Shown in pieces: positions 1 to 7,196 of a DNA stretch of 64,000 nucleotides. The stretch is from Anaerolineales bacterium (GTDB taxonomy: Bacteria; Chloroflexota; Anaerolineae; 4572-78; J111). Made by a program: the position numbers and the translations under genes. Where the stretch lies: contig JABTUK010000003.1 of assembly GCA_015075405.1 (NCBI GenBank), positions 1,426,001 through 1,490,000 of the forward strand. Direction: 5' to 3'. The notes beneath the pieces are model-generated. The model saw only the letters and a program-made list of their open reading frames with translations. It made no database searches and had not been told where the DNA came from. Each line of letters opens with the position of its first letter. Position 1 is the stretch's first letter.

Positions 1-134
1 AGTTGGGCCAGCCGCTCGGTGGCCGCAGAGGCTTGCCGGTCGGAGCCGGAAACTTGATAGCCTTGTTGTAAAAGTACGGTGGCAATGGAGGATACTCCCG
101 CGCCGCCAATGCCGATTAAATGAATATTTGCCAT
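1..134 (-). CDS. murC: UDP-N-acetylmuramate--L-alanine ligase, N-terminal fragment
   Basis: The first 44 codons of MurC are visible; the rest lies beyond position 1. The translation starts MANIHLIGIGGAGVSSIA, the Gly-rich nucleotide-binding loop that opens MurC and carries its typical GIGGxGMS-like signature. MurC is the cytoplasmic enzyme that adds L-Ala to UDP-MurNAc using ATP, the first peptide-stem step of peptidoglycan synthesis. The ATG at 134 follows the CvpA-like gene ending at 205, on the same strand as the whole dcw operon, so it is probably co-transcribed with murG and murD. Identification rests on a short segment but position in the operon agrees strongly. Confidence 0.88.
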   Translation of the reverse strand, partial: MANIHLIGIGGAGVSSIATVLLQQGYQVSGSDRQASAATERLAQ

Positions 135-204
135 GACCTAAAAATAATCAATTCTTAACCATCAAAGCTACTTAAACAGTTTATCAATAACCTCTTCCAC
201 ATTC

Positions 205-951
205 TTAGGTTTTTTGGCTGGGGGGAGGCGCGCTGTAAAACGGCGGTAACTTTTTGGAATTAATCCTGGCGCCGCCTTCCTTATTCTTTTCGATAACGAC
301 TCTGGTCGTAAAAGCCGCAATCGCCAGCAAAACACCGCCTCCAATGACCAGCCACGGGATGGCGCTATCCAGCAGGGTCACACTCGGTAAATTAGTGGCC
401 TGGAGGGTAATTGTCGAACTGGCCGGGCCAAAGGCGCTTGCCCCGACCATTGTTATTTCGTTGGTAAGAGGCGTTTGGCCGGGCAGAGCGCGGCCATCCA
501 GGTATTCTCTGACCAGATTGAGGACCAGGAAACCGTTTAGTCCACCCATCAGCGCTCCAAAAAAAGCGCCCAGGGCTGTCGGCTTGTTGTTAAAGCTGTA
601 CCGGCCAATCAGCGTCGAAGCTGCTACGACCACAATCAAAATAATAACCCATGCGCCCGGATCGGTGGCGCTAATTTGAGGCGTACTGCTTGCGGCGCTG
701 ATACCTAAAAAAGTTTCGAGCGTGTCGCTAATCAAGGTTTGCAACGAAGCAGGGATGATTTCCCAAATTGTGCTGATGAGGCTGTTTAATCCATCAATCA
801 AACCTAGCGCCCAATTCGGCTGTTGCAGCAAAAAAACCAATATCGCCAAAAAGACGGTGGTAATTGCTTCTTTCCACCAGCCCCGGGCGAGTCCAGACCA
901 GGCGAAGAAACCGATTACCAGACAGGTGACCAGCGCCCAATTAATAGCCAT
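205..951 (-). CDS. CvpA-like multi-pass membrane protein, paralog A
   Basis: A 248-aa protein of unknown function. The N-terminus has two closely spaced hydrophobic segments separated by a GWWKEAI motif (about residues 6-42), then hydrophobic stretches near 100-118, 125-150 and 195-215, and a basic, Pro-rich cytoplasmic-looking tail. The 'G-x-x-x-G-W-W-K-E' N-terminal layout resembles the CvpA/colicin V production family, but this is a resemblance only. It is clearly homologous along its whole length to the next gene upstream (1028-1810): both keep LVREYLDGR and a TLQATxLPSxTxLDS segment. Start ATG at 951 with AAGAAG just upstream. Sitting between murG and murC suggests an envelope or division role (inference). 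Confidence 0.7.
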   Translation of the reverse strand: MAINWALVTCLVIGFFAWSGLARGWWKEAITTVFLAILVFLLQQPNWALGLIDGLNSLISTIWEIIPASLQTLISDTLETFLGISAASSTPQISATDPGAWVIILIVVVAASTLIGRYSFNNKPTALGAFFGALMGGLNGFLVLNLVREYLDGRALPGQTPLTNEITMVGASAFGPASSTITLQATNLPSVTLLDSAIPWLVIGGGVLLAIAAFTTRVVIEKNKEGGARINSKKLPPFYSAPPPSQKT

Positions 952-1027
952 AGCTTCTTACCTTAGATACCCACTCATTTCGACATAATTTTGCCAAGAT
1001 AGCAATTACACCTTTTTTGAGCCATCG

Positions 1028-1810
1028 TCATTTTTTCTCAAGTGGAACATAATCAACTCTTTTATAGCCAAAGGGTGGTTTATATTCTATCTTTCTAAAT
1101 TTGTCTTTATCGGTCTTAATATCAATCCGGTTTTTGAATACAGCCAACAAAAACAGCAGACCGATTAAAATAATAATCCAGGGCAAAAAACTGTCTAAAA
1201 CGGTAAAACTGGGCAATTGGGTTGCCTGTAAAGTGACACCCGATGAAGCAGTCCCAACCGAACCGCCGCCGGCCATGGTTATTTCCGACGGCAGTGAACT
1301 GCCGCCGCCCGGCAAGTTTCGCCCATCCAGGTATTCTCTGACCAGATTGATAACCAGTAAACCGTTGAAGCCCCCAATCAATCCGCCCAACACACTTCCC
1401 TGCGGGGTCACCATATAAGCTGTCCCTTTGGGCTTATCAATCCGATTGGGCAGAGTCGCCCAGCCAATCAGGGTGGCCACGGCCACAAATACAATGAGCA
1501 GAACCAACCAAGTTTGTCCGCTGGTGGCGTCGGCCTGAATCACCCCGCCGGCGCCGCTAATCCCCAACGCCGTTTCAAAGAAATCTGTCAAAAATATGCG
1601 GATAGAGTCGGGTAAAATTCCCCAAATAAAGGTCAGAAAACGGTTGAACAGGTCAACCAAAGCTTCGGCAACACCCGGCACTCTTAATAAGAAAACCAGA
1701 ATTGCCAAAAACAAAGTAATAATGGCCTCTTTCCACCACCCTTTAAGAAACCCGGAGAGGGCAAAAAGACCGACTACCAGGTATGTTATGAGGGTCCAAT
1801 TAATTTCCAC
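1028..1810 (-). CDS. CvpA-like multi-pass membrane protein, paralog B
   Basis: A 260-aa membrane protein, tandem paralog of the 205-951 gene. It shares GWWKEAI and FLAILVFLL at the N-terminus, LVREYLDGRxLPG in the middle, and the TLQATQLPSFTVLDS block before the last membrane segment. The copies have diverged strongly between these blocks, and B carries an extra segment near residues 118-135. The start is a GTG at 1810 that overlaps the 3' end of murG by 11 bases, with GAGGTGAGA as ribosome binding site inside murG, indicating translational coupling. Function unknown; a membrane partner of MurG/FtsW or of lipid II handling would fit the location but nothing in the sequence proves it. Confidence 0.72.
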   Translation of the reverse strand: MEINWTLITYLVVGLFALSGFLKGWWKEAIITLFLAILVFLLRVPGVAEALVDLFNRFLTFIWGILPDSIRIFLTDFFETALGISGAGGVIQADATSGQTWLVLLIVFVAVATLIGWATLPNRIDKPKGTAYMVTPQGSVLGGLIGGFNGLLVINLVREYLDGRNLPGGGSSLPSEITMAGGGSVGTASSGVTLQATQLPSFTVLDSFLPWIIILIGLLFLLAVFKNRIDIKTDKDKFRKIEYKPPFGYKRVDYVPLEKK

Positions 1811-2927
1811 GGTCTCTCACCTCCACAATTGCCTGCGCCAAACGAGCCGCCGCTTCCGGTTGAGCCAGGCTGGCGCTGGCGCGGCTCATAGCGGCGAGTT
1901 TTTCCTTATCGGTTAGCAATTCCATCACTATTCCTTTGAGTTTACGGCTCAAATCTTCATCTTTGACGACCACTGCCGCCCCTTGCCGGGCCAAATAGTC
2001 GGCGTTTAGCCGTTGATGCGCCCCGGCGTAGGGATACGGCGCTAAAATGGCGGGCAGTCCCACCGCCGGAAATTCGCCCAACACACTGGCCCCGGCCCGC
2101 GAAATGACCAAATCGGCGGCCAAAAGGGCCGTCGCCATCTCTTCATGCAGGTAGGCCGAGACGCGATACCGGGTCTGCCATTCCGGCGACAACTCGGCCC
2201 GGCGAACCAATACCCAGGCTTCATCCAGCGTCCCGGTCACGTGGACAATCTGGCAGAGCGGCAAAAAATCGGCCAGACATTCAACCACCGCCTGATTGAT
2301 GCTGCGCGCCCCGCGGCTGCCGCCAAAGACCATCAGCACCGGCAGGTCGTCGCGCAAGCCCAATTGGCGGCGGGCGGCAGTTTTAACCTCCCCCCGCCCC
2401 TCTCCTTGAAAGGAGGGGGAGAAGAGGTCTTCTCGGACCGGGTAGCCGGTGACGACGGTCAGGCCGGGCTTGAAAAACTGCTGCGCTTCGGGCGCTGTCA
2501 CCGCCACCCGTTGGGCAAAGCGGGCCAGAAATTTGATCGCCAGGCCCGGTTCGATGTCGGGCAAATAAATCACAACTGGCGCCCCGGCCCGCCGCGCCGC
2601 CAGCGTCACCGGCACACAGACGTACCCGCCGGTTACAAACAAGGCGTCGGGGCGAAAGCGCTCAATGATGCGACGGCTCTGGCGATAGCCCTGACTCAGC
2701 GCCCACAAGCCCTGGCCCAGCGCTAGCGGGTTTTTGCCGCGCAGCCCCAGCGCCGCAATTGCTTCAAATGTTAAGCCGGCCCGTTCCACCAGGGCCTGTT
2801 CCATGCCGCCTTTACTGCCCAGCCACAAAATTTCCAGATCAGCGCGCAACTGCTTTAGCTTTGGCACGACGGCCAGGGCCGGGTAAACGTGGCCCCCGGT
2901 TCCGCCGCCGGAGATGATCAGCCTCAC
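1800..2927 (-). CDS. murG: UDP-GlcNAc:lipid I N-acetylglucosaminyltransferase
   Basis: MurG (375 aa) transfers GlcNAc from UDP-GlcNAc to lipid I at the inner face of the membrane, giving lipid II. The N-terminal GGGTGGHVYPA loop (residues 7-17), the GGSRGA motif and the acceptor/donor GT28 fold with VISRAGAS are present. A longer frame runs upstream to 3029, but the GTG at 2927 has GAGGAG four bases before it and gives the usual MurG N-terminus (VRLIISGGGTGGH), so I choose it. It overlaps the 3' end of ftsW by 89 bases in another frame. Odd: residues about 168-182 (SPSFQGEGRGEV) are encoded by a GC-rich palindromic repeat at 2387-2428 and look like an in-frame insertion. Confidence 0.95.
   Translation of the reverse strand: MRLIISGGGTGGHVYPALAVVPKLKQLRADLEILWLGSKGGMEQALVERAGLTFEAIAALGLRGKNPLALGQGLWALSQGYRQSRRIIERFRPDALFVTGGYVCVPVTLAARRAGAPVVIYLPDIEPGLAIKFLARFAQRVAVTAPEAQQFFKPGLTVVTGYPVREDLFSPSFQGEGRGEVKTAARRQLGLRDDLPVLMVFGGSRGARSINQAVVECLADFLPLCQIVHVTGTLDEAWVLVRRAELSPEWQTRYRVSAYLHEEMATALLAADLVISRAGASVLGEFPAVGLPAILAPYPYAGAHQRLNADYLARQGAAVVVKDEDLSRKLKGIVMELLTDKEKLAAMSRASASLAQPEAAARLAQAIVEVRDRGN
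2387..2428. repeat. GC-rich palindromic repeat inside murG
   Basis: The core is CTCCTT-GA-AAGGAG, flanked by runs of C on one side and G on the other. It belongs to the same family as the intergenic elements at 13901-13961 and 22011-22117 and the coding copies at 31328-31351 and 53149-53195. Here it is read through in frame by murG. Confidence 0.7.
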
Positions 2928-4047
2928 GGCGCTCCTCTTTTTCTTGCGGATCTTCCGGCATGGTTCGGCGCGACACGGCCAGCAGCAGCCCCGCGCTGGC
3001 CATCGTAACCACCAGCGATGAGCCGCCAAAACTGATAAAGGGCAAGGTGACGCCGGTGAAAGGGATACTGGCTGTCACCACTCCCACGTTGACAATGGCC
3101 TGAAAAATAAGGCTGCACGTAATCCCGGAAGCCAGCACCCGGCCAAATGAGTCCGGGGCCAGCATAGCCACCCGAAAACCGCGATAGGCCAGAAAACCAA
3201 ACAAGCCCAGCACCGCCAGCGACCCAATCAACCCCAACTCTTCGCCCAAAATGGCAAAAATGCCATCGGTGTGGGAGGCGGGGATGTAGCCAAACTTCTG
3301 GCGGCTGGCCCCCAGCCCCAGCCCGGTCAACCCGCCCGACCCCAAGGCAATCAAAATTTGGCGAATCTGGTAGCCGCTGTCCAGCGGGTCGGCGTTGAGC
3401 GGGTCCAAAAAAGTCGCCACGCGGGTCAAACGATAGGCCGATTGAGCCGTCAAAAAGGCAATGGTGCCCCCGCCCAAAATGCCACTGGCAATGATCTGCC
3501 ATAAATTACCGCCGGCAATAAAAAACATGGCAATGGCCGTTAACGCAATCAGGACGGCGGTGCTCAAACTGCGCTGCAGCACAATCAGGCCGGTGATTAA
3601 CCCCAACAAAATGGCAAAGGGGATGAGGCCATAGCTGACCTTGCGAATTTGCTCGCCTTTGGACGAGAGCCAATCGGCAATATAAATGATAATTGCCAGC
3701 TTACTGAACTCCGACGGCTGGATGGAGCCATTGAGCAGCCAGCGTTGCCCGCCAAAGCGTTCCTGCCCCACCAACAGTACCACCCCCAACAAAAGCAGGG
3801 TAAAGGTCATCAGCAAAATCGAGAGTCGCCGCCAGGTGTGGTATTCCACCCGGGCAAAGATAATCATCACCAGCAGCCCCACCCCCATCCACAGCAGTTG
3901 ACGAATGAAATAGTAGGTGGGTTGATCGTACAATTGATAACCCAGGGCAAAGGTGGCGCTGTAAATCATCATCAAGCCGATGATGAGCAGGGCGGCGATG
4001 GTGATAATGAGCAGATAATCGTATTTATGCGACTCGTCGGTTTTCAT
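2839..4047 (-). CDS. ftsW: FtsW/RodA/SpoVE-family peptidoglycan polymerase
   Basis: A 402-aa SEDS-family polytopic protein, the division-site glycan strand polymerase that uses lipid II and works with the class B PBP encoded upstream (FtsI). About ten hydrophobic segments are visible. SEDS signatures include GQERFGGQRWL (near residues 93-103), the SEFSKLAII segment after it, and the late ASHTDGIFAILGEELG and FISFGGSSL blocks. The start ATG at 4047 follows a repeat-filled 205-base gap after murD. The C-terminal tail after the last membrane segment is very basic (RRRNRGPRLPGPGRRAKAK); its last 29 codons overlap murG in another frame, so this tail composition may be constrained by murG's start region. 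Assignment as FtsW rather than RodA rests on dcw position. Confidence 0.93.
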   Translation of the reverse strand: MKTDESHKYDYLLIITIAALLIIGLMMIYSATFALGYQLYDQPTYYFIRQLLWMGVGLLVMIIFARVEYHTWRRLSILLMTFTLLLLGVVLLVGQERFGGQRWLLNGSIQPSEFSKLAIIIYIADWLSSKGEQIRKVSYGLIPFAILLGLITGLIVLQRSLSTAVLIALTAIAMFFIAGGNLWQIIASGILGGGTIAFLTAQSAYRLTRVATFLDPLNADPLDSGYQIRQILIALGSGGLTGLGLGASRQKFGYIPASHTDGIFAILGEELGLIGSLAVLGLFGFLAYRGFRVAMLAPDSFGRVLASGITCSLIFQAIVNVGVVTASIPFTGVTLPFISFGGSSLVVTMASAGLLLAVSRRTMPEDPQEKEERREADHLRRRNRGPRLPGPGRRAKAKAVAR

Positions 4048-4069
4048 GACCAGTAATCAGTCAATGTCA

Positions 4070-4215
4070 TTAAGTTAAGCCAGAAAGCCGCATCCTGAGT
4101 AGCGCGAAACGAAGTGAAGCGCGTATCGAAGGGTGCAGGCGACGACTCTCTGACGGCGCAGCACCCTTCGATACGGGTCGCTGCGCTCCCCTACTCAGGA
4201 TGCTGCTTAACTTAA
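4070..4215. repeat. MITE-like element with nested inverted repeats
   Basis: The outer 11-bp perfect inverted repeats are TTAAGTTAAGC (4070-4080) and GCTTAACTTAA (4205-4215). Inside, GCATCCTGAGTAG (from 4090) pairs with CTACTCAGGATGC (ending 4203), and a further arm around CGTATCGAAGGGTGC pairs with GCACCCTTCGATACG. The element fills the gap between ftsW and murD and would fold into one long hairpin. It contains no coding capacity that I recognise. Confidence 0.75.
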
Positions 4216-4252
4216 GAATATTGATCGTCAGTAAACTGATATAACTTCATCA

Positions 4253-5695
4253 TTACAATTTCTGTACCAACTCTTTGAACCGCTCGCCGCGTTCGGCATA
4301 GTTGCGAAAGGCGTCGTAACTGGCGCAGCCGGGGGATAACAACACCACGTTGCCCGGTTGGGCCAGTTGGGCGGCCAGGTTAACCGCTTCTTCCAGGTTA
4401 GCGGCCCGCTGAACGCTGGTCTGCGACTGCGGTATTTCATGACGCACTTTATCAAGCGCTTTGGCGATCAGTTCGGTCGCCTCACCAAACAGGATCACCA
4501 CACGAACCTTATGGAGGATTAGCCGAGCCGCGTCCTCCCAGGGTAGATTTTTATCCCGCCCGCCCGCCAGTAGCACGATTGGCTCGTTGTAGGAGTGCAA
4601 GGCGGCAATCAAGCGGCCCGGCGTGGTGGAGACGCTATCGTTGAAATAGTTCACCCCCTGCCGCTCGCGCACAAATTCCAGGCGATGGGTGACGCCGGAA
4701 AAGGTGGTGATGACGCTGCGCATGGCCTCGATGGACGCGCCGGCCTCCCTGGTCAGCAGACAAGCCGCTAAAATATTGCTCAGATTATGCGGCCCGCGCA
4801 GCTTGATCTCCTGGCGGGTGGCCACAAAATGGGGCATACTGTTTTGGTCAAGCAAGATCAGATCATTCCGGGCCAGCGAGGCCCCATTGGGCATTTGCGC
4901 CTCCAGGCTAAACCAGCGGACCTTATTTCGATATTGATGACCTATCGTCCGGGTCATATCATTGTCCAGGCCCATGATGATTACCCCTTCTGATCCCTGG
5001 TAATCAATCACCGCCCGCTTGGCCCGCACGTAATGCTTCATGGAAGGGTGACGGTCCAGGTGGTTGGGCGTAATGTTCAGGATGGCGCTGATGGGTGGAC
5101 TCCAATTAGCCAACAGAGCTGCCAGGCCCGGATGCTCGGTTTTTACCCCCTGGTTCAACCGGGCATGAAAATACTCCAATTGAAAACTGCTCAACTCCAT
5201 CACCACCACATCTGCCGGGCTGATCTGGCCCACCACTTCGATGAGCGGCCGGCCAATGTTGCCCCCGACCCAAGTTTTCCGGCCGCTGGCTTCCATGATT
5301 TTGCCCACCAGGGTGGTCGTGGTGGTTTTGCCGCTGGAGCCGGTAATCCCGATAATCTGCGCCGGGCAGAGATAACAGAACAGGCGGCTTTCGGTGCTGA
5401 GGGGGATTTTGCGGGCGCGGGCCGCTTCGAGAAAGGGTATCTCCAGCGGCACGCCGGGGCTGACCAAAAGCAAATCAGCCTCATCCAGAAGAGACAGCGG
5501 ATGCTCCCCCAATACCAGTGACACTCCCGCCGCGGCCAGCGTGGCAGGAACGGACCCCAATTTTTCTGCGGGTTGGGCGTCGGTGACCGTTACCCTAAAG
5601 CCGTGCCTGACCAAATAGGTGGCCAGAGCCGTCCCTTCTTGCCCCAAGCCAACGATCACCACACGCAGCCCGGCCAGCGTGTTGATGTCTGCCAT
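4253..5695 (-). CDS. murD: UDP-N-acetylmuramoylalanine--D-glutamate ligase
   Basis: MurD (480 aa) adds D-Glu to UDP-MurNAc-L-Ala with ATP in the cytoplasm. The N-terminal Rossmann-like domain has VVIVGLGQEGTALA; the ATP loop is GITGSSGKTTTTTLVG (near residues 115-130); ILNITPNHLDRH and NYFNDSVSTTPG are typical Mur ligase central motifs; the C-terminal domain has LLAGGRDKN and LLSPGCASYDAF, the latter highly characteristic of MurD. It is somewhat longer than the usual 440-450 aa, mainly from an insert around residues 180-200. Start ATG 5695. It sits between the 103-aa unknown gene and ftsW on the operon strand. Confidence 0.95.
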   Translation of the reverse strand: MADINTLAGLRVVIVGLGQEGTALATYLVRHGFRVTVTDAQPAEKLGSVPATLAAAGVSLVLGEHPLSLLDEADLLLVSPGVPLEIPFLEAARARKIPLSTESRLFCYLCPAQIIGITGSSGKTTTTTLVGKIMEASGRKTWVGGNIGRPLIEVVGQISPADVVVMELSSFQLEYFHARLNQGVKTEHPGLAALLANWSPPISAILNITPNHLDRHPSMKHYVRAKRAVIDYQGSEGVIIMGLDNDMTRTIGHQYRNKVRWFSLEAQMPNGASLARNDLILLDQNSMPHFVATRQEIKLRGPHNLSNILAACLLTREAGASIEAMRSVITTFSGVTHRLEFVRERQGVNYFNDSVSTTPGRLIAALHSYNEPIVLLAGGRDKNLPWEDAARLILHKVRVVILFGEATELIAKALDKVRHEIPQSQTSVQRAANLEEAVNLAAQLAQPGNVVLLSPGCASYDAFRNYAERGERFKELVQKL

Positions 5696-5700
5696 AACCT

Positions 5701-5736
5701 TATTTAACGTTTAACGTTCAAACGTTCAACGCTTGA
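5701..5736. repeat. Microsatellite-like repeat (AACGTTYAACG units)
   Basis: Short imperfect repeats of TTTAACGTTCAAACGTTCAACG separate murD from the upstream gene. The same motif recurs at 7162-7196, where it encodes the end of MurF. Confidence 0.55.
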
Positions 5737-5737
5737 A

Positions 5738-6049
5738 TTAAGCTGCCAACTCTTGAGCCGGCAGCCAGAGCAGGTCGTGGCCTTGCTCTTCCGGCAGCAG
5801 CAGGTCGTTGTCCAGGATGGCTCGCACCACTTCATCCAGGGTGGTCAGCAACACCCCGGTTTTGTTGCGGTAGTGACGAATACCACGGGTCAGATCTTCG
5901 TCAATGCGCGCCACCAGTTTGAGAGCCGCCTGATAGGTTGCTTCACGCTCGGCCATGGTCGGAGTTTTAACCAATTCCGGGTAAACTCGCGGAGTTTTAA
6001 ACCGATGATTGCGACCTAAAGTTCGCGTTTGCGCTTGCGGGTGTTCCAT
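5738..6049 (-). CDS. Hypothetical 103-aa protein inside the dcw operon
   Basis: I do not recognise this protein. It is 103 aa, basic at the N-terminus (TLGRNHRFKTPRVYPEL), with a predicted helical middle (residues about 35-85, rich in Ala, Leu, Glu and Arg) and an acidic end (LLPEEQGHDLLWLPAQELAA). No signal peptide or membrane segment is visible. The reading frame continues to a GTG at 6070, but the strong AAGGAGG lies inside those first codons, so ATG 6049 is the likely start. It is transcribed with mraY upstream and murD downstream. A non-standard gene in the core of the dcw cluster suggests a lineage-specific accessory of cell-wall synthesis, which is inference only. Confidence 0.65.
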   Translation of the reverse strand: MEHPQAQTRTLGRNHRFKTPRVYPELVKTPTMAEREATYQAALKLVARIDEDLTRGIRHYRNKTGVLLTTLDEVVRAILDNDLLLPEEQGHDLLWLPAQELAA

Positions 6050-6135
6050 TTTTACTGAATCCTCCTTCACAACTATATGCCAACTTTTTTATATGAGCGC
6101 CAAATAGGCGGTCTCAACAAAGGATGAAGACTGAG

Positions 6136-6176
6136 GGATGAAGGATGAAGATTTTTTCTGCCTTCATCCTTCATCC
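6136..6176. repeat. Palindromic microsatellite hairpin (GGATGAA units)
   Basis: A perfect 15-bp stem, GGATGAAGGATGAAG (6136-6150) against CTTCATCCTTCATCC (6162-6176), with an 11-base loop. It lies directly downstream of the mraY stop and could slow or terminate transcription, but lacks a clean U-tract on the operon strand. Confidence 0.6.
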
Positions 6177-6183
6177 TTCCGCC

Positions 6184-7161
6184 TTAAATCAGGGCCAGGG
6201 CAATGCCCAACATGGCCGACAAAATCCCGATGAGCCAGAAACGCTGGGTTACATGCGTCTCCGACCAGCCCAGCAGTTCAAAATGATGATGCAGGGGACT
6301 CATTTTGAACAGGCGTTTGCCGCCAGTCAACTTAAAGTAGGTCACCTGCAAAATTACCGAGGCGGCTTCGGCCATAAACACAAACCCAACAACAGGCAAC
6401 AACAACCATTGGCCGGTCATCAGGGCTACCACGGCCAGGGTTGCGCCGATAGCTAACGAGCCGGTATCGCCCATAAACAGTTCAGCCGGGTGAGCGTTAT
6501 ACCATAGAAAAGCCAGCAACGCTCCCACTACAGTAAAGATAAAGGCGACCAGCCAGATTTGTCCCTGCAAAAAAGCAATAACACCGTATGCTGCAAACGC
6601 CACTGCGGCAATGCTGCCGGCCAGTCCATCCAGCCCATCGGTCAAATTGACTGCGTTCGATGTGCCCACGATGATGAACATGGCTACCGGAACGTAAAAC
6701 CAACCGATATCAATTCGCTGAGCAATGCCGGGCACGGCAATGCTGCGCAAATCCAAAGCATAATGCAAAAAAAGGGCTGTAATCAGGGCAAAGATGAGCT
6801 GCCACATCAATTTGTAACGTCCCAACAGGCCGGTCGTAATAACTTTGACCCCCATCAAATCGTCTACTGCGCCCAGAGCGCCAAAAGCAACCAGCACGCC
6901 CAGCGGCACCAGGATAGATTGCCCAATAAGGTTGTAGCCCAGCACATTGGCCACATTGAGCACCCCGGTAATGACCAAAACCGGAATCAGGATCATCAGG
7001 CCGCCCATCGTCGGCGTGCCGGTTTTGACCTGATGGGTGCTTGGCCCCTCAATCCGAATACCTTTGCCAATGCCTAATTGCCGTAATAAATTAATCAACG
7101 GGCGTCCCCAGATAACCGCCAATAAGAATGCAATCGTGCCCAGCGTTAGCGAGTATGCCAT
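6184..7161 (-). CDS. mraY: Phospho-N-acetylmuramoyl-pentapeptide-transferase
   Basis: MraY (325 aa) is the integral membrane enzyme that attaches phospho-MurNAc-pentapeptide to undecaprenyl phosphate, forming lipid I. About ten membrane segments are visible. The family motifs are present: GTPTMGGLM near the N-terminus, FGALGAVDDLMG (active-site Asp pair), NAVNLTDGLDGLAG, FMGDTGSLAIG, and the C-terminal SPLHHHFELLGWSE His motif. Start ATG 7161 lies five bases after the murF stop, so it is tightly coupled within the operon. Confidence 0.96.
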   Translation of the reverse strand: MAYSLTLGTIAFLLAVIWGRPLINLLRQLGIGKGIRIEGPSTHQVKTGTPTMGGLMILIPVLVITGVLNVANVLGYNLIGQSILVPLGVLVAFGALGAVDDLMGVKVITTGLLGRYKLMWQLIFALITALFLHYALDLRSIAVPGIAQRIDIGWFYVPVAMFIIVGTSNAVNLTDGLDGLAGSIAAVAFAAYGVIAFLQGQIWLVAFIFTVVGALLAFLWYNAHPAELFMGDTGSLAIGATLAVVALMTGQWLLLPVVGFVFMAEAASVILQVTYFKLTGGKRLFKMSPLHHHFELLGWSETHVTQRFWLIGILSAMLGIALALI

Positions 7162-7196
7162 GACGTTTAACGTTCAATGTTGGACGTTTTACCTTC
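7162..7196. repeat. Repeat forming the end of murF
   Basis: The same AACGTTCAA/AACGTCCAA-type repeat as at 5701-5736. It encodes the last residues of MurF (KTSNIER) and its TAA stop codon, showing that the repeat entered the 3' end of the gene. Confidence 0.6.
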
